A DNA stretch of 64,000 nt from Ulvibacterium sp965228935 (GCF_965228935.1 NZ_OZ245846.1:434001-498000), one strand, 5' to 3'. Shown: positions 25,561 to 35,272, counted from the stretch's first letter. Notes: generated from the sequence alone by a model not told the origin. A program made the numbers and translations.

Positions 25561-26358
25561 TTACCGATTGTTGCCGAATATCGTTTCCACCTTTGCATGC
25601 TCAAAAAGTACAGCACTGTTTCGGGAATCCCGTACTTCCATTGCCAATTTTTCAGTGTAGGCAATGACGGCGTCCGATAGAGCATTTCCGATGCTGTAAC
25701 GCTTGACCCCAAGTAATGTGAGATGTTCCAGATTGGTAAGATTGGGCAGCGCAATTACAGTGAGCGGGGCATCAATAGCCTTCACGATTTGTTTTATCTC
25801 ATCGGCTTGATGTAAGCATGGTACAAAGACCCCATTGACACCACTTTCTACATAGGCCTTTGCCCGTGCGATGGTCTCAAAGGCCCCCTTTCCCTGAATG
25901 TAGGTATCGATACGGGCATTGATAAAGAAATCCCTGTGGCCATTGGCATCAAGAGAGTGCCTTATTCCTGAAATTATTTCTTGCTGCAGCTGTACTGGGC
26001 GTAGCGCGCGCTCTTCTTTCAACGAATCCTCAATGTTTATTCTCACTGCGCCGGTATCCGCAATTTTTAAGATGTTTTCAACGATGGCTTTTGGGGAGTG
26101 CGCGAAACCGGATTCAACATCTATGGAAATCGGTACTTCGACTGCTTTTACAATATCACGGCTATTAAGAAATTGGTCAAAAGATATGTGCTCGCCGTCA
26201 TGATAGCCATGGGCATTCGCTACACCGTAACTTGTCGTGGCTATGGCAGGGTAGTCCGTCTGTCCCAAAATTTTTGCGGAAATGACGTCCCATGCATTGG
26301 GCAAAAGCAGTGGCCTGTTGTCCCTGTGCAAGGATTGGAATCTTTGGTACTTGTTCAT
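25561..26358 (-). CDS. isocitrate lyase / PEP mutase superfamily protein
   Basis: A 265-residue TIM-barrel enzyme. Markers are LLLPNAWDVISAK, the metal-binding SIDVESGF region (about 78-85), INIEDS (about 111-116) and FINARIDTY (about 145-153). The family includes oxaloacetate decarboxylases, phosphonopyruvate-forming PEP mutases and 2-methylisocitrate lyases; the KKCGH catalytic loop of true isocitrate lyases is not seen, so a decarboxylase or hydrolase-like role is more likely. It lies nine bases after ogt. Confidence 0.88.
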   Translation of the reverse strand: MNKYQRFQSLHRDNRPLLLPNAWDVISAKILGQTDYPAIATTSYGVANAHGYHDGEHISFDQFLNSRDIVKAVEVPISIDVESGFAHSPKAIVENILKIADTGAVRINIEDSLKEERALRPVQLQQEIISGIRHSLDANGHRDFFINARIDTYIQGKGAFETIARAKAYVESGVNGVFVPCLHQADEIKQIVKAIDAPLTVIALPNLTNLEHLTLLGVKRYSIGNALSDAVIAYTEKLAMEVRDSRNSAVLFEHAKVETIFGNNR

Positions 26359-26367
26359 ACTCGATAA

Positions 26368-26889
26368 TTAGATTTCAAAAAGTTCCAGTTGATGTTCTTT
26401 ACCGGAATATCGGTTCTCATGGCGTAATAACCAGTCTTTCTTTTCAAGCCCCCCGCCGAATCCCACCAGCTTGCCATTGCTGCCGATAACGCGGTGGCAG
26501 GGACATATAATGGCAATGGGGTTTCGGTTATTGGCAAGGCCCACGGCACGCACCGCTCTGGGGTTATTTATCTTCTTCGCGACATCCATATAGCTAGCAG
26601 TTTCCCCAAAGTCTATTTGTAGGAGCTGGCGCCATACTGTTTTATTGAATTCCGTGCCATTGAAAAAAAGCGGGACATCAAATGTCTTCCGCTCACCCTC
26701 AAAATATTCTTTGAGTTGCTGTTTGGTACGCCCCAGGACTTTGGAGCTTTTATCCAACCAATAGTGGGAAGGTGGATGGTACGGTTTGTCATTAAGAAAC
26801 CAAAGCTTTGCTAGATGCCCATCCCGCTCGGTAATCAAAAGCCTGCCCACCGGGGAACTTACTATCTGGTATCCTACCTTTTTCAGCAC
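26368..26889 (-). CDS. ogt: methylated-DNA-[protein]-cysteine S-methyltransferase
   Basis: This is the suicide repair protein that removes the alkyl group from O6-methylguanine in DNA. The acceptor is Cys131 in the invariant IICPCHRVIG (127-136); the HTH region RAVRAVGLANNRNPIA (111-126) carries the arginine finger. The length of 173 residues matches E. coli Ogt. It sits in a TetR-led operon between a DinB-like pseudogene and a PEP-mutase-like gene. Confidence 0.93.
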   Translation of the reverse strand: MLKKVGYQIVSSPVGRLLITERDGHLAKLWFLNDKPYHPPSHYWLDKSSKVLGRTKQQLKEYFEGERKTFDVPLFFNGTEFNKTVWRQLLQIDFGETASYMDVAKKINNPRAVRAVGLANNRNPIAIICPCHRVIGSNGKLVGFGGGLEKKDWLLRHENRYSGKEHQLELFEI

Positions 26890-26947
26890 GGCAAAGAAAA
26901 TGTTATATGGTTGCGTTGATCAAAACAGTGTTCCATTTCGTGGGATA

Positions 26948-27361
26948 TTAATAGCTGTATTCAGGTGGTGCTATACCTATGCTGTGTAGGAAGAATACTG
27001 CCTGTCCCCTGTGATGGGTAGTGTGGTCCATGGTCTCTTTGAATCCACGGACGACATCATCGGTAATTTCGGTATTTTCCAGACTGTTCTTTAACGTATC
27101 ATAGGCCTGGTCAACATAGGCCAGAACCCCTTCTTTGGTGGTCGCTGTTTTCGGTGGATCCCACGGTGTTTCCCTTTTGTTTATCGAAGCTCCGTCCCAT
27201 CAAACAATACTGTAGGCGATGTGGTTGATAAGGTCGTTGAACTTCCAATGATCCTTGACGATTTGATGGTCAAAGGTCTCTTCGGGCATTGCCTCCGCCA
27301 TAGCCAAGGTATAGGTTCTTGAATTCTCCAGTACTTTAATTAATTCCTCAGTGGTTGTCAT
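26948..27361 (-). pseudogene. DinB-family protein gene interrupted by an in-frame TGA
   Basis: Reading the minus strand from the ATG at 27361 gives a complete DinB-like four-helix protein of 137 codons: TTTEELIKVLENSRTYTLAM, then TFDHQIVKDHWKFNDLINHI, AYSIV, a TGA stop (27200-27202), WDGASINKRETPW, and HTTHHRGQAVFFLHSIG with the C-terminal metal-binding HxxxH-type histidines, ending at 26948. No frameshift is needed; one codon (most likely TGG, giving the family's Trp-Trp-Asp) has become TGA. It sits directly after a TetR operator at the head of the ogt operon. The gene is either recently inactivated or the base is a sequence error. Confidence 0.8.
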
Positions 27362-27374
27362 TTATTAAATTTTA

Positions 27375-27386
27375 GACCATTTGGTC
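27375..27386. promoter_or_regulatory. TetR operator copy 1 (upstream of DinB-like gene)
   Basis: GACCATTTGGTC is an inverted repeat (GACCA/TGGTC) in the 45-base gap between tetR and the DinB-like gene. It matches the palindrome at the tetR start in 11 of 12 bases and would control the ogt operon. Confidence 0.6.
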
Positions 27387-27406
27387 GGTTAAAAGAGTAA
27401 ATTTTT

Positions 27407-27997
27407 TTATTTCCTAATTAATTGGAATATCGTTTTCATAAATATCTTCAAAGCTTTTTCATTGCGCTCCCCTTTCATTTTAAGTACCGCCCCATCAAAA
27501 CTGGTATGAATGAAATAGGCGAGCTCGTAACTACCGATATCGGAGCGAAAGTCACCGTTTTCCTGGGCCTCTTTGACACAAGGTTCCAGTTTACCAATGA
27601 TAAGCGCGTGACCCTTCTGTGCCAGCTGGCTAAAGGCGTCGTTATAACCTGCAACCTCCGATGTGAGGTTGTTCAACAAGCACCCATGGGCACATCCTTC
27701 ATCAGTATAACATTGACTGACCGCACCATAGAACATTTGGAGTCTCTTACCAGCGGAAATACTCCTATTCTTATTTAAGTGGAGTTCCATAAAATCCAGT
27801 GAATTTTCGATGTATTGTTGGAGCACCTCCAGCCCAAAGTCTTCCTTGGTCTTGAACATCCCAAAAAAGGTCCCCTTTGGAATGGCAATTGAGTCTACAA
27901 TATCCGCAGCGCTGGTGTTATGGTAACCGTTCTTTCTTAAAAGCGGTACCCCTTTGTCCACAGCGAGAGTTCTATCGTATTTTTTATGTCTTCCCAA
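27407..27997 (-). CDS. TetR-family transcriptional repressor
   Basis: A TetR repressor of 196 residues (201 if the upstream TTG at 28012 is used). The start at 27997 (TTG) is preferred because the protein then opens with GRHKKYDRTLAVDKGVPLL, as in relatives. The HTH is HNTSAADIVDSIAIPKGTFFGMFKTKEDFG (about 27-56); the rest is the helical ligand-binding domain, with a C-x-x-G-C-like CAHGCLLNNL. A perfect 12-bp palindrome overlaps its start region, and a near copy lies before the next operon, so it likely represses itself and the DinB-ogt-PEPM-GNAT-SnoaL genes. The ligand is unknown; alkylating or electrophilic compounds would fit ogt. Confidence 0.9.
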   Translation of the reverse strand: MGRHKKYDRTLAVDKGVPLLRKNGYHNTSAADIVDSIAIPKGTFFGMFKTKEDFGLEVLQQYIENSLDFMELHLNKNRSISAGKRLQMFYGAVSQCYTDEGCAHGCLLNNLTSEVAGYNDAFSQLAQKGHALIIGKLEPCVKEAQENGDFRSDIGSYELAYFIHTSFDGAVLKMKGERNEKALKIFMKTIFQLIRK

Positions 27998-28006
27998 AAT
28001 ATTTAC

Positions 28007-28018
28007 GACCAATTGGTC
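28007..28018. promoter_or_regulatory. TetR operator copy 2 (at tetR start)
   Basis: GACCAATTGGTC is a perfect 12-bp palindrome just upstream of the predicted tetR start, suited to autorepression. Confidence 0.65.
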
Positions 28019-28335
28019 ATAAATATAAAGAATAAATATGGTTCTATGAAAATTACATATACTGTTTTCTAGAGTTAAATTCTAGTAGGCGGACACCAAT
28101 ACGTGACATAGAAATACGGGTTTATGACGGAATGATAAGAGAAATTCAGTATTGCTTATCAATATGGTGCTCTAAATGGGCTGCTTAATGGGACTGATTG
28201 GGAAGCAGAAGCAATTTCCCGAGAAATGTTCATTTTAAGAAACACCTGATTACCCAATTCTTATATTGTTTTTACCATTCCAAAAACCGACATGTTCTTT
28301 CACATCTACAAAATTCGTGATGGCCAGAATGCCAA
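28013..28335. other. intergenic region
   Basis: The stretch between the tetR start and the response regulator stop contains the tetR promoter/operator at its left edge. Nothing else is recognised. Confidence 0.5.
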
Positions 28336-29037
28336 TTAACCCTCAACCCGAAAAATGAAGCCTTGCCCATGAATGTTCACGATCCTTAAACGGCTGTCCT
28401 TTTCAAGATATTTTCTCAAATGGGTAATGAACACGTTAAGGCTTTTTTTGGCAAAGTAATCGTTCCTTCCCCAAATCCGCTGCAGAATATCCCTATGGCT
28501 ACACATGCGATTCTTATGGTTCACAAGATATCTCAAAAGTTCGTTCTCCCGGGATGTCAATTTTATGGTTTCGCCCTTATAAGAAAGTTCCTGGTTGAGG
28601 AAGTCGAAAAAATAATCCCCCAATCCAATTTTTTCGTTTGAATCCGATATTGCTTTCTCTCCTTTGAATCGTGTTAAGAGCATTTTGATCCGGACCACCA
28701 GTTCCTCCTCATCGATGGGTTTTTTGAGATAATCGATGGCGCCCAGGGAAAAGCCCTTAAGGACATCAATTTTAAGGGATTTGGCCGTCAAGAAAACAAA
28801 GGGCAACTCTGGAAATTTATCGCGAATGCGGGCAGCCAATGTAAAACCGTCCATTTCCGGCATCATAACATCAAGGATGGCCAGGTCGAATGGGAGAGCG
28901 TCCATTTTTTCCAATGCTTTTTTGCCGTCTTTTACCCAAGTGATGGCAAAATCCTTCATTTTAAGGTATTCATTGAGCAAATAACCCAGGGACGGGTCAT
29001 CTTCCACCAAAATGATATGAGGTATGTTAGCCGACAT
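28336..29037 (-). CDS. OmpR-family response regulator (RprY-like)
   Basis: A 233-residue DNA-binding response regulator. The receiver domain has the acidic pair ED (12-14), phospho-acceptor Asp56 (DLAILDVMMPEMDG) and Lys86 in FLTAK. The C-terminal winged helix (about 130-232) has LTSRENELLRYLVNHKNRMCSHRDIL and NVFITHLRKYLEKD. It overlaps the kinase gene upstream by 11 bases, so the two are coupled. The pair resembles Bacteroides RprX/RprY. Targets are unknown; the divergent barrel/DoxX genes at 30.5 kb are candidates. Confidence 0.93.
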   Translation of the reverse strand: MSANIPHIILVEDDPSLGYLLNEYLKMKDFAITWVKDGKKALEKMDALPFDLAILDVMMPEMDGFTLAARIRDKFPELPFVFLTAKSLKIDVLKGFSLGAIDYLKKPIDEEELVVRIKMLLTRFKGEKAISDSNEKIGLGDYFFDFLNQELSYKGETIKLTSRENELLRYLVNHKNRMCSHRDILQRIWGRNDYFAKKSLNVFITHLRKYLEKDSRLRIVNIHGQGFIFRVEG

Positions 29038-30298
29038 CCGATATTGGAATTGAAATGGTTATCTTAGTACCCTTGCCTTTGGCACTATCAATGGCCACAT
29101 TGCCCTGGTGCGCCTCTATAACTTCCTTGACATAGTTCAATCCAAGGCCATATCCTTTTACGTCGTGAAGATTCCCGTTCGTTATCCGATAGTACTTGGT
29201 AAAAATCCGGGTTTGGTCCTTTTTGCTTATTCCTTCACCATTATCGCACACACTGATCTTAAGTTCACCCCCTGATTTTCTGGCCTCTAGAACTACTTCT
29301 GGGTTGTCCGAATATTTTTTGGCATTGTCCAACAAATTGTTCACGGCGTTTTCAAGATGGAAAATTTCGCCCTTTATCTTGTATTCCCCCGGTTCAAGAT
29401 TATATGAGAACGAAACCCCTTCCATCGAAATCAGACAATGGAACTCTTCACAGAGATTCTTCAAATAGGGTTGGAAATCGACCTGCTCCATCTTGAACAC
29501 CCTTTTATTGGCCTCAAGACTACTGAGTTCCATCACCTTGTCTATATGCCCTGACAATCGCTTGATCTGTTGCTTCATGATATTTACAATGGGCCGTTGT
29601 CCCTCCACGCTGTTTTCCTCCAGTATTTTTGTGGCCAGCCCCAAGGAAAAGACCGGGGTCTTAAGCTCATGTGTCAGATTGTCGATGAATTTATTCGTAG
29701 TCGAAAGTAAACTGCGCTGCCAATGATAAGCTTTGATTGCCCAAATCGTGGCAATGATTATTCCCGCAATAAAGATTAGACTGGGGAGCGTGAGCCCGTT
29801 CAATTTGGACAGAAAATAGGTGTTCAAGTTATTGAATTTCAAATCCAAAACCAACCTCTTATCCAATAGCTCGGGTAAATATCCAGACAGCTCTATAGGG
29901 TAGATTACCATGTCCCTATCTTTCTCAAGTCGCCCAGAGGGATTCAAAAAATATGTTGAGTCCCTCGTGTGCAGCGAATATGAAAAATCCGTATCTATAC
30001 CATTGCCCACTAACCTTGCCTTCACAAAATCCTTCAAAAAGTGGTTGGAGGCATCCTGGATACTGTCAACACTGGTCTTAAAAAAGGAATTGTCTTCCAA
30101 CAAGGCACTTCCCATAAGGAAGGTAAGTTTGTTGTGGTTGCTCAAATCCTGTATAATCGATTCACTGGCAACACCGATTTTTCTATCGAATTGAACTTTG
30201 GCCAAACTAAGGCCGACCTTAAGGTATTGGTACTGCACTACGGCCAATCCGATTAGGCATATGACAAACAGGGCAATATATAGGCCTCTCCTCCTCAA
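29027..30298 (-). CDS. sensor histidine kinase (RprX-like)
   Basis: A 423-residue membrane kinase. Membrane segments are at about 8-24 and 171-189, enclosing an about 145-residue periplasmic sensor. The H-box is FIDNLTHELKTPVFSLG with His210; the ATPase domain has NNLLDNAKKYSD (N box), VCDNGEGISKKDQTRIFTKYY (G1/F) and GYGLGLNYVKEV (G2). The start codon is TTG at 30298. It is the first gene of the kinase-regulator pair, and its promoter region (30299-30517) is shared with a divergent outer-membrane protein gene. Confidence 0.93.
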   Translation of the reverse strand: MRRRGLYIALFVICLIGLAVVQYQYLKVGLSLAKVQFDRKIGVASESIIQDLSNHNKLTFLMGSALLEDNSFFKTSVDSIQDASNHFLKDFVKARLVGNGIDTDFSYSLHTRDSTYFLNPSGRLEKDRDMVIYPIELSGYLPELLDKRLVLDLKFNNLNTYFLSKLNGLTLPSLIFIAGIIIATIWAIKAYHWQRSLLSTTNKFIDNLTHELKTPVFSLGLATKILEENSVEGQRPIVNIMKQQIKRLSGHIDKVMELSSLEANKRVFKMEQVDFQPYLKNLCEEFHCLISMEGVSFSYNLEPGEYKIKGEIFHLENAVNNLLDNAKKYSDNPEVVLEARKSGGELKISVCDNGEGISKKDQTRIFTKYYRITNGNLHDVKGYGLGLNYVKEVIEAHQGNVAIDSAKGKGTKITISIPISDVG

Positions 30299-30486
30299 AA
30301 CTTTTGCTAAATAACTTATAAATATCTATTTCTTAAGGGGTTTTAATCAATCGCTAATTGAATTAACCTTTCATTAATCTTTTTTGGCCGTTGCTTAATC
30401 CAGTGGCACGATAGTGTAGGATATATTGGCCCCAAGTTAACGGTTAATTTTTTTAGTTGAACAGTTTTTACCAATCAAGGTCAATT

Positions 30487-30517
30487 AAAAGCTAGTTTCC
30501 ATGAAGCTGGCTTTTTT
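30487..30517 (+). terminator. terminator-like hairpin in leader of barrel gene
   Basis: AAAAGCTAG (30487-30495) pairs with CTGGCTTTT (30507-30515; one G-T pair) and is followed by T bases. On the plus strand no gene precedes it, so it lies in the leader of the gene starting at 30542 and may act as an attenuator. Confidence 0.5.
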
Positions 30518-30541
30518 ATGATGGCCGAAAACCAATCGTGC

Positions 30542-31687
30542 ATGAAAGACAACCAAAAAAAAGCAACACTTCTATTTTTCCTCTTCTCTATTGTTTCAAT
30601 CTACCTTGGCAACTCCCAGGGATGTGTAGCCATACGCCATTTTTCCTCGTGTGTGGGAAACAATCTCGAAAGCAATCTGCTCAGTGCAGGCGACCTTCAG
30701 ATCGGGGTCAACTATAGATATTTTAAATCGTTTAGGCATTTTAGGGGAACCGGGGAGGAACCGGATAGGGTGACCAACAATACGGAGGTCATCAACCATG
30801 CCCATGCCTGGGATTTTTTTGTCACCTATGGTATCTCTGACAGGTTCTATGCCAGCCTAACCCTGCCTACGGTAATCAATACACGCTCCTCACTCTACGA
30901 GCACGGAAGGGAAGAACGCAATATAACATTTTCCAGGGGCTTGGCCGATGTCAGGGTCGGGATCGGCTATTGGTTGTTCGATTTGGAAAAGTTCCATAAT
31001 GGAAATCTGGCCATTGGTCTGGGGGTCAAATTGCCCACCGGAAACTACAACGCATCCGACATCTTCTATAATGTAGGTCCCGAAGGTGGGCCGCAGGTAC
31101 GACCGGTGGACCAATCCATCCAACCGGGGGACGGGGGCTTTGGCATCACCATGGACTTTCAATTTTACCAAGAAGTGGCCACGGACCTGTTTTTTTATGG
31201 AGGCGGATTCTACCTTATGAACCCTAGGGAGACGAATGAGACTAGGACCTTTAGGGAAACCTTGAGCCCCATACTTGAGAATGAGGCCATTATGGCCGTT
31301 CCAGACCAGTATTCACTGCGCATGGGATTGAGCCGTACCATCTCCAACGGCCTTTTCGGTTCTTTGGGCGCAAGGTTCGATTGTGTTACCGTCAAGGATC
31401 TGATCGGTGGAAACGAAGGGTTCAGGAGACCTGGCAACGTGCTGTCCATCGACCCCGGTATCAGTTATGTGACGAATAATTTCATATTGAACCTGAACGT
31501 GCCCTTTGCTGTAAGAAGGGAAAGGCCCCAAAGCATTACCGATAAGCAAACGGAAGCCCTTACCGGAAATCCGCGTAACGGTGATGCGGCTTTTGCGGAC
31601 TACGTGATCAATATGGGCATATCCTATAGGTTTCCGAACAAAAAAGTACACATTGACCCAATGCTACAGGATGAGTTTAAGAACTGA
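30542..31687 (+). CDS. outer-membrane beta-barrel protein, transporter-like
   Basis: A predicted exported barrel of 381 residues. A signal peptide is at about 1-25 (LLFFLFSIVSIYLG). The body alternates aromatic and polar residues in strand pairs: GDLQIGVNYRYFKSFRHF, DRFYASLTLPTVIN, LADVRVGIGYWLFD, and the C-terminal VINMGISYRF. It resembles the MetA-pathway phenol-degradation/transporter group of barrels. The frame is open from 30518, but the ATG at 30542 is chosen because the first 24 bases fold into the end of a hairpin. It is divergent from the two-component system and followed at once by a DoxX-like gene. Substrate unknown. Confidence 0.7.
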   Translation: MKDNQKKATLLFFLFSIVSIYLGNSQGCVAIRHFSSCVGNNLESNLLSAGDLQIGVNYRYFKSFRHFRGTGEEPDRVTNNTEVINHAHAWDFFVTYGISDRFYASLTLPTVINTRSSLYEHGREERNITFSRGLADVRVGIGYWLFDLEKFHNGNLAIGLGVKLPTGNYNASDIFYNVGPEGGPQVRPVDQSIQPGDGGFGITMDFQFYQEVATDLFFYGGGFYLMNPRETNETRTFRETLSPILENEAIMAVPDQYSLRMGLSRTISNGLFGSLGARFDCVTVKDLIGGNEGFRRPGNVLSIDPGISYVTNNFILNLNVPFAVRRERPQSITDKQTEALTGNPRNGDAAFADYVINMGISYRFPNKKVHIDPMLQDEFKN

Positions 31688-31691
31688 CAGG

Positions 31692-32156
31692 ATGGACCAA
31701 GTTGACCGATCCGAAGATATGGTGGATACAAAAAAAGGGAATGGAAACCTCTTGGCCCTTTCCATTGGAATCGTTTATGTTTGGTTCGGGTCACTGAAGT
31801 TTGTACCAGACCTCAGTCCGGCCGAGGGTTTGGCCAAGGACACCATTCATGAACTCACATTCGGTCTGATTCCAGCCGATATTTCCATATTGCTCCTAGC
31901 CATGTGGGAAACATGCGTAGGTCTTATGTTGATTTTGAATATAATGAGGCGCTTTGCAATCCGTTTTGCGCTGTTGCACATACTGCTAACGTTTTCACCC
32001 CTGTTGCTTTTCCCGGAGAGGGTCTTTACCAATACACCTTTTGCCCTGACACTTTTAGGGCAGTACATCGCGAAGAATTTTGTTATTCTGTGCGTTTTGA
32101 TTTTTTTGATGACCACAAGGTCCGGGCCCTGCGGCAGAAAAAATCATACGCTATAG
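31692..32156 (+). CDS. DoxX-like integral membrane protein
   Basis: A small membrane protein of about 154 residues with four hydrophobic segments: LLALSIGIVYVWFGSLKFV, ISILLLAMWETCVGLMLIL, FALLHILLTFSPLLLF, FVILCVLIFLM. The WFGSLKF near the start of helix one is a DoxX-family mark. The frame extends upstream to 31653 inside the barrel gene; the ATG at 31692, four bases after the barrel stop, is preferred. It is cotranscribed with the barrel gene. DoxX proteins act near the quinone pool or in redox stress; a precise role is not clear. Confidence 0.75.
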   Translation: MDQVDRSEDMVDTKKGNGNLLALSIGIVYVWFGSLKFVPDLSPAEGLAKDTIHELTFGLIPADISILLLAMWETCVGLMLILNIMRRFAIRFALLHILLTFSPLLLFPERVFTNTPFALTLLGQYIAKNFVILCVLIFLMTTRSGPCGRKNHTL

Positions 32157-32497
32157 ATAAAGCGCTGAAAGTTAGTGAACTTCCTGCCATAGGCCTTGAG
32201 GTACTCAATAAAAAAAGTGAAGGTTTTGAACTCATTTCAATATGCTGTTCATCCAAAACATGATTTCCTATCCAGAAGCATTGATGCACTCAAAGTCAGA
32301 AAGTAAACATATAATTTATTGACCTTAAATTCACATAAAGTGATATAAACCAATGATCAATATTAAATCCAGTGCCGCACTTAGAAAGTTGGTGCGCTGT
32401 GTGCTAAGATCTCTAATTTTTACAGGTTGATGAGTTGCCTCAACCTCTCAAAAGAAAGAAATCACTCCTGGTGTATGGTACGTGCGATGGCCTTTAT
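32157..32497. other. intergenic region
   Basis: The space between the DoxX-like gene and the broken cation transporter gene (convergent) shows no recognisable gene, terminator or repeat. Confidence 0.45.
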
Positions 32498-33141
32498 TCA
32501 GTCACAACAGCAGTTTTTATTGCTTTTCGTTTTTTCAAAGCATTCCATCCCTTCCTTGAATGCAAAATATGAAAGCCCAAGAGTACCTATGCTGTCCATA
32601 TATGCAACTGCAAACAGTTCGTAAATGCCACTGCTCACAAGCAGGATGATCGACATATAGATGCAGACCAAAGTACATTTGGCATCGGCCAAGATCGGGG
32701 CAGAGCCAAGTTTGTTCCCCACGATTCTTTCCAAACAACCAAGGTCCACATTATCACTATTGAAATTGCCGAAATAATGATACCCTAAAAGGTTGTCACC
32801 GGTTTGTGTCCTATCCAAATATTATAGATACTCGTTGAGACAAGTCCTAAAACTAGTAAGTAAAAAGCGACTCCGGTAATTTTCAGTGCAGTTCGTTCAA
32901 AAGTGGCTCGTTTGCTTTTTGGGTTGTTCTGGATCCTCAGGACCATGTGGGCAATTCCGAGTCAGGAGATGACCTCTATGAAACTGTCCGAACCAAAACC
33001 GAAAAGGGCCAAGCTTTCATCTTCGAATCCTAGGTATGTTGCAACTATTCCCTCCACGTCGTTATAGATTATCGTAAACACCGCAAGAACAAAAGCTATT
33101 TTATACAGTTTTTTGCTATCTGACGTTAAAGACTTTACCAT
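32498..33141 (-). pseudogene. cation-diffusion-type transporter gene with two nonsense codons and a frameshift
   Basis: From the ATG at 33141 the minus strand reads MVKSLTSDSKKLYKIAFV, then IYNDVEGIVATYLGFEDESLALFGFGSDSFIEVIS in two parts, a TGA at codon 60 (32962-32964), LGIAHMVLRIQNNP, ALKITGVAFYLLVLG, GHKPVTTF, a TAG at codon 119 (32785-32787), and GIIISAISIVIMWTLVVWKE. The sequence then shifts frame and continues as NKLGSAPILADAKCTLVCIY, LLVSSGIYELFAVAYMDSIG, LGLSYFAFKEGMECFEK. The intact family (about 210 residues, six membrane helices, heavy-metal cation transport) is common in Flavobacteria. Three lesions mark it as a decayed gene. Confidence 0.85.
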
Positions 33142-33298
33142 TTTATTCCTCCAAGTTGCAAAACAAACCGATCATTCATCAAGGATACCAATCCCAAACA
33201 AAGAATAAAATTAGGCAATTTAGGGTCAAGGACTTCGGCGGAACACGGTGATGCTGAATTTGGATTATTAAACGTTCGTTTTATGAAACTTTAGAATC

Positions 33299-35260
33299 TT
33301 ATTCCGTTCTCAGGGTATCCGCCGGGTTTCGTACGGTGGCCATAATGATTTGCCTTCCAACGGTAAGGGCACTTATTACCAAAACGATGAGAAATCCTGA
33401 GAGTGCTTCCCTCACCCCGATTGTAGTCCTATATAGGAATTCATTCAGCACAAATTTATCCACGACATATAGTGAAATGGGAATGGCAATCAATCCAGCT
33501 ATCAGGATAACATTAAAATAACCACGGGACAGCAATAAAGCCAAATTCCCGATACTAGCGCCCAAGACCTTTCGGATACCTATTTCCTTTTTGCGGCTTT
33601 CCACGGTAAAAACGGCCATACCCATCAAACCAAGTGTCGATATTGAAATTGCAAGTATGGCCAAAAAGGAAATTATGGTATAGGTCGCTTTATGCTGCTG
33701 ATAGGTCTCCTCAATTTTTGAATCGTAGAACGCAGCTTCGAAAGGATGGACAAGGTCAAACTTCAGATACCCGTTTTCCAATTTTTCCATAGAAGCCGTC
33801 AAGTCCTTGCCATTGAGTTTTACTCCCAATATCGTGTATCTTTCTGAGGCGGTGGGCCGAACGAATGCAAAGGCCTTTTCCAGGTTCATGGTGAGGGACA
33901 TGTTTACGAAGTTCTTTACCACTCCCAAGATTTGTAATCGGTCACCGTTATACCAGATGTTTTTGCCAATGGCCTCTTGGGGTGGGCCAAGGTCGAGACC
34001 TTTTAGGAATTCTTCGTTCACGATGATATGCTCCCGGTCCTCGCCTTCCCTTAAATCGTCAGGGAATCCAGTACCTGCAAGTATTTCAAACTTGTGCATG
34101 ACCAGATAATTTTTGTCGATTTCATTGACCAAAAATCGTATGGAACTATTTCTGTCCGCAGATTCGGCCAATCCCATGGTCGCTCCACCGGTACCCAATA
34201 CCATGGAGGATTTTGATGTTCTTTCCACTTCCGGAATTTTTCCATATTCGGATTCGAGCAAATCGATATAGTCCCCCTTTATATTGATGTTCACGATTTG
34301 CTCGGTATCATACCCCAAGTCATAATCCACGGCAAACCTGTATTGCTTATGGACAAGTACCGCGCACATGATGAGGCCTATGGAAAGGATAAACTGAAAC
34401 ACCATTAGAACCCGTCTTAGGTCGGTTCCGGAGAATACCTTGATCTTGCCCGCATCATTGAAAATGATATTGGCATTGAGCTTCGATAGGATAGCGGCGG
34501 GCAGGAAACCTGCGATACAGCCCGTAACGACAGCAAATGCCAAAAAGTAAAGCAGGTGGATATATTCCATATCCAACGAGAACATTCGATAACCCCTAGC
34601 GGCCGGATTGGGCAATGCCAGAAATTCCGGTTTGATCAAGAAGAAAAGGCCCAGTCCAAGAATCAGGGCGATCAAGGCCAATAACACCGCCTCGACGACA
34701 AACTGACCGAATACCTGAAGACGGGATGCACCGATGACCTTTCTGATACCGATTTCCTTGGAACGGCGCAACGCCCTGGCCAATGATAGATTGGTATAGT
34801 TAAAACAGGCCGATAAAAGCACGATAAAGGTCAGTAGTGCCATGAGAAAAATCCTGTTCTGGGGAAAAGATGGCCCAGGCAGGTTTTCAAGGAGACTGCT
34901 TTCGCCCGTAACGAAGGAATCGAGGGGCTGTAGCATATGGGTTATCGGGTCTTCGGTCGTGGAATTGATACCTTCCATTACGTTCGCAAGGACTTTTTCA
35001 ACTTGTTCTTTTTTTACGGCCTCGCCCAGTACGAGATAAACATAGTTCAAGGAAATATTTTGTGGATCGGTCCAAAAATCCGATGCTCTGCGCGAAGGCG
35101 GGGCAGGGCCACTTTTCAGGGTGTTCAATGAAACCAACATCTCGAAACGCATATGCGAATTTAAAGGGGAATCCTCCATAATGCCGGTTACGGTACCGTT
35201 GATGGTATCGTTAAGCCCAGGGCCGGTAATCATGCTTACTGGTCTACCCATTGGGTTCAC
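33299..35260 (-). pseudogene. FtsX/MacB-type ABC permease, C-terminal part of a gene broken by TGA
   Basis: This 653-codon segment holds the bulk of an ABC-type permease: the MacB periplasmic domain end, membrane helices (FLMALLTFIVLLSACFNYTNL, then VVEAVLLALIALILGLGLFF), a second MacB-like domain, and the last FtsX block ILAISISTLGLMGMAVFTVESRKKEIGIRKVLGAS. It is in the same frame as the piece at 35273-35974; only the TGA at 35273-35275 divides them. The GTG at 35260 is unlikely to be a natural start, because the sequence before it (IFGQVNPMG) is the expected coding continuation. It may still be translated as a fragment, but function is doubtful. Confidence 0.8.
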
Positions 35261-35272
35261 TTGGCCAAAAAT

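Noticed and set aside
32083..32289. 68-codon minus-strand frame after the DoxX-like gene
   Set aside because: It overlaps the 3-prime end of the DoxX-like gene on the other strand and has no recognisable family.
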